Below are positions 8,201-15,983 of a DNA stretch of 21,679 bases, in pieces. This stretch comes from a virus. The first letter of the stretch is position 1; every line of letters starts with the position of its first letter. Both the position numbers and the translations under genes were made by a program. The DNA lies in the IMG/VR virus record IMGVR_UViG_3300007344_000304, positions 1 through 21,679 of that record. One strand, written 5' to 3'. The notes beneath the pieces are model-generated. The model did no database searches. It was given only the letters and a program-made list of their open reading frames with translations, and was not told the DNA's origin.

Positions 8201-11200
8201 AGAGATAACCCCAACACTGATATCGCACGCACTGCCCGTACACTTGCGGAAAGGTTGCGCGGTACGAGCACCGCAGTTGAGTTTGCCGAAGGTGTTGTGG
8301 ACAGAGATGGTAAACCAGCGCCCTCTGCGTACGATTTCCAGAACGATGTTATTCAGATTAATCTGGATATGCCGGTCAGTACACACGCTGTACTGCACGA
8401 ATCCGCACACGCAGCTACGCATTCAGTACTGTCTAACCCCAACCATCCGGTCACAATTAAGCTACAGAAACTGTACAGCAATCTGAAAGACAAACTACCC
8501 AACGCTTACGCGATGGCAGGTTTACGAGAGTTTGCGGCAGAGGTGTACAGTAATACAGAATTCAAAGCTCAACTGGCTGCTTACAAGCCCAGTGGTAAAA
8601 AGCGAAGTGCGTGGCGTGATTTCTTAGACGCAGTTGCTAGATTCTTAGGGTTTAACATAGACGCAACTAACGCCACAACTAAAGCCTTAGAATACATAAA
8701 CGTGATTATGGCAACTGAGCCTAACACCCGAGATGCTACCTCCGTAGTTGACAACCTGACTAACGGCGATGTAGACGAGGCGATGGTAGAACTTACCCGC
8801 GTAGGTCGCACCGGTCTGGACAAGAAAACTAAAGAGGAAGCCTACGAGTCGTTCTTGACAAACATAAATAACAAGAGCGCCAAGTTTATGATGAATGCTA
8901 TCAATGGTCTCGGTTTAGAAGCCATTGTAGATATGTCTAAAGGTAAACTCCCTACCGTCGAAGAAATGCAGGATATTCTGTACGACATAGACGGCACTCG
9001 TAATGAAGAAATGAAAACCTTCACTATGATACTAAAAGACATTTTAGGAGCTTTTAGTACCAAAGCGGGTGTGGGTGTAGACAGTGCTGCGTTAGAGAAG
9101 TTCAGTAGGCTGGTAAGTGAAAGCACTATAGACGGTATTGATGTTACCCGTCCCAGAAGCTACTACGCCAAGCACCGTGTCGAGTACGGTACTCAAGACC
9201 TTCAGAAGAAAGAACAGCTATTCGATACCAAAGAAAAAGCGGAAGAGTTCAAGAAGAAGCTGGAAGATGAACGCCGTGAAGCTAAGAAAGCCGGAAAGAC
9301 TACTACTATCGGTACCATCCGACTTACTGAAGCTACACAAGAGCGTACCGATAAGTATGACGAACTCAAAGCGTTAATGCTGGAACTTAATTCGTCTCAA
9401 CGTGCTGCGTACACCAAGATGCGCGACATGTACAAAAACATTAACGACAAGATTCTTGAAGCCGAAGATGCCAACATAAATCAATTGGAGTTAGACCCCA
9501 ACGTACAGAAAACTGTACGTGAAGTTCTGTTCCGTAAGCGGTTAGATGTCGGCGTCGTAGACCCATACTTCAGACTCTACCGTGAAGGCGAGTACTGGAT
9601 ACAGTATGAGTTTCAAAAGGCGGGAGTCGAAGGTACTGAATTTGGTTATGCTTCATTTGATAACCCCGGCGATAGGCAAGTGTTTGCGGATCGGTTGAGT
9701 AATGACCCTACTGTCATAAATATCAACCCAACACTTACTGCGGATCAAATGCGGTCTAGGATAATTAACGGTCAACTGCCAATATCTTTGGTCACCACGT
9801 TAAAAGCCGACTTAGAAGGTATATTCAAAGACCTAGAGCTTTCTAGTAAAGAAGATAAGGCAGCTATTGACCGTAAGAAAGGCGAGATACAGGACTTCCT
9901 TGCTGACATAGTACTTAAATCGCTTCCAGAGCAATCAATTGTACAGGCTCGCCAAGAACGTAGAGGCTTTGCCGGATTTGAAGCAGACCCAATTTATACG
10001 TTTGAAAAGTCTATGCCTGCGTTCATTAATAGTTACGCAAACATAAAGCACAAGGTCAAACTACAGAGTGCAGCTAATCGTGTTATGGAAGAAGGCCGAC
10101 AGGCTGAACTTGCTGGCGACACATTTATGAAAGAAGTCGCAGTAGCTGTAGCTGGAAGTAAAGCAGATACAGACCAACAGTTTGGCAAGCTACCAAGCTA
10201 TGCAGAGTTCAGTAAGAATCCTTACTTGAACGAACATGTACGACTAGCCCGATCACTGACCTTTATGTCTACTATCGGTTTGAGTGTCAGTTCTGTAGCT
10301 GTCAACGTATCAATTATTCCTGTGGTGCTTCAGTCTCGGCTTGCGGGTGAGTATGGTGGTTTCAAAGCTACTAAAGCTACGCTTGAAGCTATGAACTTTT
10401 ACGCAGGGACATGGGGCAAAGTAAAACGAGAGGGTCTGGGTGAGGTAACTGTAGATGCAAACGGAGACTTCGTAACTACCGAACAAGATCGGTATGACCA
10501 CGGTGGGTTTGCGATAACTAATGAATTTGAAGGTGAGAAGGCAGAGAGGTACAAAAACTTCGCTCCTTTGATAACCCGTATTAAAGAAATGGGTTTTGAT
10601 ACTCGCAGTATCGCAGCAGAAACATCTGATCCTGATAGTCCCAGTAGTCCGTTTGTGAATAAGCTAGCCTACGTATCCAGCTTTATGTTCCATCACAGTG
10701 AACGTGGTATTCGTCAAGTCAGTGCGATGAGTACCTACATACTTGAGATGGAAAAACTGACGGGTAAAAAGTTTAAAGATATTGATGCAGCAGATGTTGA
10801 CCAGTACGGAGAACAAGCCTCCAGAAAAGCTACTGATGTTGCCTTGTGGGTTAACGCTTCGGCATTGCTAACTACTGGCTCTAGGTTTGGTCAAACGAAT
10901 CTGGGTAGCTTGGTTATGCAATTTAAGCGTGTTCCCGGCCAGTTCTTATACACCCAGATACGTATGCTGGATGCTATATTTAAAGATATGACCGGAGCTG
11001 CCAGAACTGAAGCTGAAATTGAAGAAGCACGGATTCTAAGAAATACATTTATGTGGCTCACTGGTACGGGCGCTACACTGATAGGTGTTAAAGGTGTCCC
11101 ACTGTACGGTGTAGCAATGGCTATATGGAACATGTTCTTAGATGACGACGAAGATGATGCAAATACTATCGTTGCTAAAACGCTTGGGCCTGAATGGTAC

Positions 11201-11902
11201 TACGGTGCCATCGCAAATATGGGTGGTGTAGACCTGACTGATCGTATTAACTTGACCAACTTACTTATACGAGATCGTGGCAATTACGTTCCTTCAAGTG
11301 AGTTGGAGTACTGGCTAGAAGCAATCGGCGGCCCAACACTTGGTGTGGGCATGCGGTACATAGACGGTGCCACAGACTTGTTTGATGGTAACCCTCAGAA
11401 CATGAATCGTGCTTTTGAAAAAGTACTGCCCACCGCCATATCCAACGGACTAAAAGCCTACAGGTTCCGTACTGAAGGTTATGACACTACCCGTGGAGAC
11501 CCGATGATTAGTGGTGAAATACCTATGGGCGATGTAATAGCGCAGGGGCTTGGGTTTGCACCATTCAGTACGCGTCGAGCAAGAGACGCAGCCGCGCTTA
11601 ACAACAGACTAAATAGGGGAATACAAACTCGTAGGTCTAATCTTTTAAACGATTTTGCTTATGCCCATAAAATAGCGATGGAAACTGGGGACTATTCTCT
11701 GAGAGATGAAGTAGAGGAAGATATCCAAGAATTTAATGATGACCATCCAGAAAGACCTATAAGCGGTAAAAATTTAAGACAATCATTAGCTGCCAGAGCT
11801 AGAGGTACGGCAATTGCAGAACTCACTAGAGGGGCGATTGTAGATCGAAGGTTTATAGAGCAAGCTGAAGAGAACTATAGATTGCTTTACGGTGAGGAAT
11901 AA
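5267..11902 (+). CDS. Giant polyvalent-type ejection protein with HExxH peptidase motif
   Basis: 2211 residues. ATG 5267 has only a weak GGG ribosome-binding site. N-terminal ~35 residues form an Ala/Leu helix (LGSALKNAHAAGDVEAARKL). Gly/Ala hydrophobic stretches lie at ~111-155 and ~253-280. A Pro-Glu linker spans ~286-311, charged coiled-coil ~410-620, and a Lys/Arg cluster ~716-743. A zincin-type motif HESAH is at 1044-1048 with EFAAE at 1088-1092 as likely third-ligand helix. A segment DPYFRLYREGEYWI (~1433) is typical of large phage polyvalent proteins. Further membrane-like stretches are at ~1663-1695 and ~1927-1958. The C-terminal region from ~1800 (RGIRQVSAMSTYILEMEKL, FGQTNLGSLVMQFKR) resembles the LPD38-type domain. 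Phage polyvalent proteins are thought to be injected with the DNA; by position and size this is the gp16/ejection-protein equivalent. The peptidase activity is inferred from motif only. Confidence 0.85.
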   Translation: MATLEELGSALKNAHAAGDVEAARKLANAIQTYSPQPEPTEDTSLFGYIPETAKAIAAGGAGMIESALTGASFILPEEAEQAARRKIAEVGGGVQEFLAPDEAYEGTYLDLMRGVGSTLPFLAAAPFGAPGIIAGAAVGVGAGAGEAAQRAEAAGATEEEISTAAGYGMIPGAFEMIGPTRIIRRAQRALGPNTSNVADALNNSFKARLGRVSEGKLGRITKAAMDEAAQEASAEVLQNLISQGVYDPDTGTFEGVGESAKIGGGVGAILALFTEMIVPGRQRGPTPQEPAAPEEPAPEEPAAPEPIPPEGDLLGPTTVSDILDTDTLEEIGIDLETNTAEKLFGLNWADPEERAEAEQILEDYIDRGLVRAYKPQLVSRIRAVLDTTPLVKPEEPEDEVRRATEVSPDQIDIEEQIAASEAAERAEEQAVQAEERAAREDERALAEGRVAERRQRESVEKRRQVLLPIIERQDIDGVENLKRAFSAELGRQGFTNTEPTEEELTLINRAADVRGAFATQEAEQEAVEAARDAAQAEGTAELEALIPERRQRPIPVETTEQDAQRAEAARLNRERMDRTGRGTEGQLEFPAIERAERAAARAPQTEEVVEEAPKVRKADKRFFDRLGVAPQAPVRKQVRGMDVTSEEVRTALTNLGRNRNVSEQTKININNFLQETPEAVPQQDLFAPTRPRPTALQQEQARIQAEKEAAKAAPPTARKRKRKKTTKTKKVEKQQERQKRIGRAPAPEAFAQQPQLLGPLSPTDRDLFATDEALARYAKVARNANNLLATIAYDSTVARHPEVAKAEADTRKVARKAIRAIRDKGSPELLENLNQHLRYQTFLEDAVNRRDSRNKSLESLRGTIAGTLYTGEQESQTKAWNRTGWWNSAEAKAPREVIQVDVDQAIKDGIVDGNVQEIVAESEVENGTVENPEGLEGLQNTKDLLVKNAVAASMPEVSETVNDLLLDNNIGGALDQIARDNPNTDIARTARTLAERLRGTSTAVEFAEGVVDRDGKPAPSAYDFQNDVIQINLDMPVSTHAVLHESAHAATHSVLSNPNHPVTIKLQKLYSNLKDKLPNAYAMAGLREFAAEVYSNTEFKAQLAAYKPSGKKRSAWRDFLDAVARFLGFNIDATNATTKALEYINVIMATEPNTRDATSVVDNLTNGDVDEAMVELTRVGRTGLDKKTKEEAYESFLTNINNKSAKFMMNAINGLGLEAIVDMSKGKLPTVEEMQDILYDIDGTRNEEMKTFTMILKDILGAFSTKAGVGVDSAALEKFSRLVSESTIDGIDVTRPRSYYAKHRVEYGTQDLQKKEQLFDTKEKAEEFKKKLEDERREAKKAGKTTTIGTIRLTEATQERTDKYDELKALMLELNSSQRAAYTKMRDMYKNINDKILEAEDANINQLELDPNVQKTVREVLFRKRLDVGVVDPYFRLYREGEYWIQYEFQKAGVEGTEFGYASFDNPGDRQVFADRLSNDPTVININPTLTADQMRSRIINGQLPISLVTTLKADLEGIFKDLELSSKEDKAAIDRKKGEIQDFLADIVLKSLPEQSIVQARQERRGFAGFEADPIYTFEKSMPAFINSYANIKHKVKLQSAANRVMEEGRQAELAGDTFMKEVAVAVAGSKADTDQQFGKLPSYAEFSKNPYLNEHVRLARSLTFMSTIGLSVSSVAVNVSIIPVVLQSRLAGEYGGFKATKATLEAMNFYAGTWGKVKREGLGEVTVDANGDFVTTEQDRYDHGGFAITNEFEGEKAERYKNFAPLITRIKEMGFDTRSIAAETSDPDSPSSPFVNKLAYVSSFMFHHSERGIRQVSAMSTYILEMEKLTGKKFKDIDAADVDQYGEQASRKATDVALWVNASALLTTGSRFGQTNLGSLVMQFKRVPGQFLYTQIRMLDAIFKDMTGAARTEAEIEEARILRNTFMWLTGTGATLIGVKGVPLYGVAMAIWNMFLDDDEDDANTIVAKTLGPEWYYGAIANMGGVDLTDRINLTNLLIRDRGNYVPSSELEYWLEAIGGPTLGVGMRYIDGATDLFDGNPQNMNRAFEKVLPTAISNGLKAYRFRTEGYDTTRGDPMISGEIPMGDVIAQGLGFAPFSTRRARDAAALNNRLNRGIQTRRSNLLNDFAYAHKIAMETGDYSLRDEVEEDIQEFNDDHPERPISGKNLRQSLAARARGTAIAELTRGAIVDRRFIEQAEENYRLLYGEE
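6131..6196 (+). repeat. Pro/Glu/Ala low-complexity repeat (gaaccagc-type units)
   Basis: Imperfect 9-15 bp units built from gaa-cca-gca codons encode EPAAPEEPAPEEPAAPEP within the giant virion protein (about residues 289-306). This is an extended, flexible inter-domain linker separating the membrane-like N-terminal part from the charged region that follows. Confidence 0.75.
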
Positions 11903-11925
11903 AAAGTGCCCCCCAGAGGGGGGCT
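11901..11925 (-). terminator. Intrinsic terminator for the leftward operon
   Basis: A perfect inverted repeat, GCCCCCC (11908-11914) and GGGGGGC (11918-11924), is separated by a 3-nt loop. Read on the minus strand the hairpin is followed after two bases by five T (11905-11901), the form of a rho-independent terminator. The T-tract overlaps the TAA of the convergent giant-protein gene. On the plus strand no T-tract follows (taaatcc), so it should terminate mainly the minus-strand operon, though the stem could also slow rightward transcription. Confidence 0.8.
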
Positions 11926-11968
11926 AAATCCTCTGATAAGGAAATGATGCGCGGCTATGGTACCACAG

Positions 11969-12190
11969 TTACTTTAGCCGCCAAACCCGAACGCCATACT
12001 TACCATCCTCTACACGAACACGTTGCTCTATATCTTTTCTAGTTATCCGGGCAGCTCTGGTTAAATGTTCGATAGCTTTTGCAGTGTTTATGCAGGGTAT
12101 AAATACTGAAGCTCCGGGTTTAAACTTATCCCAATCGACAACGATACGTACGCCGTCAGGGGATATATCATTTAACATTACTCTTGTCAT
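11969..12190 (-). CDS. Small conserved phage protein, function unknown
   Basis: 73 residues from ATG 12190, which I prefer over the in-frame GTG at 12205 because GAGGAG (12195-12200) lies 4-6 nt ahead of it. The start overlaps the end of the primase-helicase gene by 23 nt. The protein has an N-terminal LNDISPDGVRIVVDWDKF segment, then a hydrophobic strand with GASVFIPCIN, a helix (AIEHLTRAARI), and a C-terminal strand ending GVRVWRLK. The DGV-VVDW-FIPCIN-GVR-WR pattern looks like a small conserved family from uncultured marine phages, but I know no function. It is the last gene of the leftward operon, 44 nt before the terminator hairpin. Compact alpha/beta fold without catalytic motif; a partner or accessory protein of replication is only a guess from context. 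Confidence 0.75.
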   Translation of the reverse strand: MTRVMLNDISPDGVRIVVDWDKFKPGASVFIPCINTAKAIEHLTRAARITRKDIEQRVRVEDGKYGVRVWRLK

Positions 12191-15032
12191 CTGGCTCCTC
12201 GTCACTCCAAGACAACTCGATCACTGCCTGATAAGGTAAGTTCAATTTAGTACCTTTACCTAGACGCATCTTAGTAGACTTACCTTTAAGCTGTAGTTTT
12301 ATCAATTCCCGTACCGCTTCGTAGTGGTGGCCTTTCTGCAAACACCACTCTTTGAACGGAGCGGGTCGTAGGTATAGTTTATTAATGTCGTACTCATGCC
12401 TCCCAACCCAACGGTATGAGGGCACAGCATCCGGCATGATAAGGTTTTCCATCTCAGGATCATTTACCCGCGCGTCCTGCGTGCTCTTTACTCGTAATAT
12501 GCCCCGTGGGTTATCGGCAATGTAATCGGCAATCAAACTATGTATATCAATAGTCATGCTCTGCATATTTTCTCTAGCCAACTTTAGTTTCTTAACAATC
12601 CAAGCGTAGAACGCATCCAAATCCCAATCTAGTAAGCCAATGCTCTTGGCGACCATAACCCCAGCATACGTACAAGCACACTCTGCAACCCAAAATCTAT
12701 GCTGAGAATCTAAATTTGCCGCTTTTATCATTGCGTCTCTTGTAGCTAAAACAAGTTTTTCTGTCGCCTTTAGGTTTTTAAGAACATGTTGTATGTATGG
12801 TTCGCCTGCATGCCCGTAATTACTAGCTAAGTCTTCCTGCAATGTGTTAGCTAACGCGGTATCTTCCTCTGAAAACAACTTCTTAGTGGCCGTAGCTTCC
12901 ATACTTCTACCCACTTCACCCTCAGAGTGCTCTCTGTGCGTAGCTAGAATATCGTGCAAACTAAGGTTGCCTGTCGTACCTATGATAAACGCCCAATCCA
13001 TACCTCTATATCGTTCGGAGTTTTGGCCTTGATTGTTCATCCTGTTTTTCTGCTCACCGTCAGTTGCGGCGTAACAAAACTCACTGGCGGCTTTACCGTC
13101 GTAGTTAGTAATCTCGTCTATGTAGAACGGTAAGTTCTTCCATATCTCTGCACGATTCCACGCAGAGTTTCCTGTATCCTTACCGCGTAGTACTAACTTC
13201 TTATGGTAGCCCCATACTGATGCCCCTCCATACATGCCTGTGGTTTTTCCGTAGCCTGACTCTTTACTCATTAGATGGTAGATAGCACCCGATATGTTAG
13301 GTATGAACGCCATAAGAGGAGCACCAAAAGATATGCCAAACATAAACTGATGCTCTTCAAAGTCGGGTCGGTTGTAGAACTCTGTTACTTTCTTCCAGCC
13401 ATCTAGTGTACCCTTCTTCTGAAACATAGGTAGGTACTGTGCCGTACGAGCACTTGGTGGGGCTACCTCAACTTTGTCTGCAAATATCTCTCGCTCACCT
13501 ACCACAAACGACTCCATACCCTCTGTCCAACCGAACTGTGTATGCACGTCGATCATGTCTTGAGTCTGTTTTAGTTGCTCAATCCACCTACCGATGTATG
13601 TCATAAGTGCGTCTGCCTGTCTTGTAAGCACAAATATATCGTTTAATCCCATAGCCTTACGAAACTCCTCTTTAGAAGTTATTTTGGTCATGGGTAAAAC
13701 AAATGTCTGTATGCCCTCTCTTTCCGTATGATGTTTGAATTCAAAGGATGGCCCTTCGATCGGGTCACGTAATCTCTTGGTGACGTACAAGTCTCTCTTG
13801 TATATTTCCTGCTGGTCTATGTTTCCGTGTTCGTCTTCCTTTTCCAAGTAAACACCACCGTTTGCCCCACGTTTGTATGGGTACGGATACGCCGGTATAG
13901 TAACTTTAGTAGGAGGGAGAGCTTCGACAGGAACTTCTTCCTCTCCCTCCATCATAACCTCCGGCTCGTCATAGACCGTAACTTCCACCTCTTGGGTTTC
14001 GGCCATGCGCACTTCCATGCACAGACTTATAGGAGACTTGATCTTGCCCTTGTGCGGACAGCCTTCACATCCTGACGGATTGTCGGATTCAAACGTAGAG
14101 CACAGGTGTGGGTATTCAATCGGTGCAGCTACTTTGTCGGTTTCCTCCGCACTGTAGCCTTCGTACTTACTGGAGATTAGATGGATTGATTGCGCTCCGT
14201 CTTCCTCACAGTGTTTAGCAATTGACAGTACGTGTAGCCAATCGGAATACGACAGATCATTAGGTTGCATAATTGCACGATTGACTTGTGCGCAACCTTT
14301 CCCTGACGCCGTAGCTATCAGTAGTTTAGAAAAACGTGTTGTGTATTTGCTCTGACCAACTGCGCGTGCCATGTCTTTGGCATCTTGGTCTGTGTACTCT
14401 CTCGCGCTAGTAACTGGTGTCACTTTTGCGGGGAGCTTTTCTGCAAACTCGTCTAGGTCAATGTAATCCTTGACCTTACCCACAACCTTAACGTCACGCG
14501 CTGGGTCATCCTTAAAGTTGTGTGTGTTTGGTACGCGCAGTATACGTGCTGCATCCGCAGTCACTACAGGATCAGCATCTAAACCGAATTCGGCGCACGC
14601 CGTCTTCAATCTTTCCGCTACAGGTAACCATTCCTGTCTGGAATACGGGCGTGACAAAACCCAGTAAACGTGAAGCCCACGTCCTGAGTTTACGATAGTA
14701 GTACAGGCAGGTAGGCCGTACTCATGTATAAAATTATGTAACGCAATTAGTGCATCGCGCTGTGTTTCGTAGGGTTTGCCGACTCCACAATCAACATCTA
14801 GGAACAGAGCTTTCATTTGTAAGACGTTTTCGGCCTTACGATTTACATCCTCCACATACGTGGCCGGAGTGTAATAAGCATCGTACCCTTCAGCATCAAA
14901 TTCATGCGCAGCATTAGCAGCCGCATCTACTGAACTATAAAATTTCTGTATTGTTTTGCCGTCTTTTATCCCTACTATGCAATAGTACCCTTCGTTTCCG
15001 GCAATGGTACTAAGAAACTCCTTAGTTTCCAT
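12168..15032 (-). CDS. AEP-type primase fused to DUF927-type helicase
   Basis: 954 residues; the ATG at 15032 follows a GGGA motif. N-terminal ~200 residues match an archaeo-eukaryotic primase (AEP) fold: FLDVD (Asp79, Asp81, metal ligands), NSGRGLHVYW with His121 (nucleotide contact), and DAARILRVPNTHNFK (~160-174). A short helical domain (~255-310) follows, with CSTFESDNPSGCEGCPHKG (Cys311, 322, 325) as a probable zinc-binding knuckle, then an acidic linker (~350-370). Residues ~390-760 are a DUF927-type helicase ATPase: SGYGKTT Walker A (592-598) and LPFYIDE Walker B (634-640), with a GTTGN sensor-like stretch (685-689). The protein would synthesise primers and unwind DNA at the phage fork, taking the role of T7 gp4 with unrelated domains. 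The gene follows the ssDNA-binding protein gene by 48 nt and overlaps the next small gene. Confidence 0.9.
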   Translation of the reverse strand: METKEFLSTIAGNEGYYCIVGIKDGKTIQKFYSSVDAAANAAHEFDAEGYDAYYTPATYVEDVNRKAENVLQMKALFLDVDCGVGKPYETQRDALIALHNFIHEYGLPACTTIVNSGRGLHVYWVLSRPYSRQEWLPVAERLKTACAEFGLDADPVVTADAARILRVPNTHNFKDDPARDVKVVGKVKDYIDLDEFAEKLPAKVTPVTSAREYTDQDAKDMARAVGQSKYTTRFSKLLIATASGKGCAQVNRAIMQPNDLSYSDWLHVLSIAKHCEEDGAQSIHLISSKYEGYSAEETDKVAAPIEYPHLCSTFESDNPSGCEGCPHKGKIKSPISLCMEVRMAETQEVEVTVYDEPEVMMEGEEEVPVEALPPTKVTIPAYPYPYKRGANGGVYLEKEDEHGNIDQQEIYKRDLYVTKRLRDPIEGPSFEFKHHTEREGIQTFVLPMTKITSKEEFRKAMGLNDIFVLTRQADALMTYIGRWIEQLKQTQDMIDVHTQFGWTEGMESFVVGEREIFADKVEVAPPSARTAQYLPMFQKKGTLDGWKKVTEFYNRPDFEEHQFMFGISFGAPLMAFIPNISGAIYHLMSKESGYGKTTGMYGGASVWGYHKKLVLRGKDTGNSAWNRAEIWKNLPFYIDEITNYDGKAASEFCYAATDGEQKNRMNNQGQNSERYRGMDWAFIIGTTGNLSLHDILATHREHSEGEVGRSMEATATKKLFSEEDTALANTLQEDLASNYGHAGEPYIQHVLKNLKATEKLVLATRDAMIKAANLDSQHRFWVAECACTYAGVMVAKSIGLLDWDLDAFYAWIVKKLKLARENMQSMTIDIHSLIADYIADNPRGILRVKSTQDARVNDPEMENLIMPDAVPSYRWVGRHEYDINKLYLRPAPFKEWCLQKGHHYEAVRELIKLQLKGKSTKMRLGKGTKLNLPYQAVIELSWSDEEPDDKSNVK

Positions 15033-15055
15033 AAGATTCCCACATCAGAGAAATA

Positions 15056-15073
15056 GGGGCACCGTAGTGCCCC
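15056..15073. terminator. 7-bp hairpin between ssDNA-binding protein and primase genes
   Basis: GGGGCAC (15056-15062) and GTGCCCC (15067-15073) pair perfectly around a 4-nt loop in the 48-nt gap between the two genes. On the plus strand it is followed by attgTTTTT (15074-15082). On the minus strand, the direction of the genes, it is followed by tatttctct, a poor U-tract. It could be a partial terminator or attenuator lowering primase expression relative to the upstream ssDNA-binding protein, an mRNA-stabilising 3' hairpin, or a stop for antisense transcription. Confidence 0.45.
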
Positions 15074-15080
15074 ATTGTTT

Positions 15081-15983
15081 TTAGTCATCAAATTCATCAA
15101 GCAAACTTGCAAGATCGACATCGGCTGGTGCTTCAACCTTTTTCTTTTTAGATACCTTGACCTTGGGTTCCTCAACTTCTTCTGCTACTGCCTCTACCGC
15201 TTCTACTTTTGGCATTTCTATCTTGGGTAGTGCGGGAGTGCTATCTTCTTTCGGTTTAACAGTAAGTGCAATAAGTTTCTCAGTGTCTTCCGACTGCTGC
15301 ACATCTATTGCAATTTTAAGTTCGTCTTGCTCCAACACACGTACTGGTTTGAAACACAGCTTAGGTGTAGATGAGTCTGTATCAAAACGAATTTCTGTAA
15401 GTAAGGAAGCCAACGGAGCTTTCTGGGAATCTAGGAAACGTGCATACGTTTGTAGCCCCATCTTCTGCTTGTTGTCACCAAACACACTAGTAGCTGGTAA
15501 CTGTAGCTGGTAAACCTCGTTCGACTTTATGTTGCCATCGGCATCCGCAAGCAGTACCGCAACACGTTGTGAGTACCGGCACGCACGGCCTTCACCCATA
15601 CCAGAACCTTTAATGTTTTGAGGACAATCAAAACATGTCTCTGACTGACGGTCTCCATCAGCTACTTCTTTAGAAGGACGGCCTGTCTGTGTATCAGCAG
15701 ACCAACACGTAGGAGGATTAGTAGCGCCAGCAGTATACTCACCAGCAAAATACATACGTGAGATTGGAGCTGTCTTTACCAGAACTACGTTTATAGCACG
15801 TTGCTCTAACTCCCCAACTTCTTGACCGCTAACTACCTTACGGAATACGCCGCCACGAATACTCAGTCTGTTAACACCTCCAACAGACCCTCCCCTACCA
15901 GCCGCATTTGTATCTGGCTGTAGCTGTCCGAGTAAACTTTTATACTCGTCAGGCATGTTTTCAAACATAGTTATATTACTCAT
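15081..15983 (-). CDS. Putative ssDNA-binding protein with Cys cluster and acidic tail
   Basis: 300 residues; ATG 15983 overlaps the upstream stop as ATGA, with GAGGAT 5 nt ahead. A Gly-rich N-terminal part (about 25-50) is followed by beta-rich sequence and a four-cysteine set, Cys93, Cys117, Cys120 and Cys135 (C-x23-C-x2-C-x14-C, within CFDCPQN and GRACRYSQR), which probably binds zinc. More beta-rich sequence runs to about 230. The last 70 residues are a low-complexity Lys/Glu/Ala/Val tail ending DLASLLDEFDD. An acidic, Phe-containing C-terminal tip is the hallmark of phage and bacterial ssDNA-binding proteins (T7 gp2.5, E. coli SSB), where it recruits polymerase and helicase. The adjacent primase-helicase and the polymerase in the same operon support this. 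The OB-fold itself is inferred, not demonstrated. Confidence 0.72.
   Translation of the reverse strand: MSNITMFENMPDEYKSLLGQLQPDTNAAGRGGSVGGVNRLSIRGGVFRKVVSGQEVGELEQRAINVVLVKTAPISRMYFAGEYTAGATNPPTCWSADTQTGRPSKEVADGDRQSETCFDCPQNIKGSGMGEGRACRYSQRVAVLLADADGNIKSNEVYQLQLPATSVFGDNKQKMGLQTYARFLDSQKAPLASLLTEIRFDTDSSTPKLCFKPVRVLEQDELKIAIDVQQSEDTEKLIALTVKPKEDSTPALPKIEMPKVEAVEAVAEEVEEPKVKVSKKKKVEAPADVDLASLLDEFDD

Noticed and set aside
15157-15513. A 118-residue plus-strand open frame opposite the ssDNA-binding candidate
   Set aside because: Ser/Thr-rich product typical of the antisense of an Ala/Glu/Lys-rich tail; no domain.
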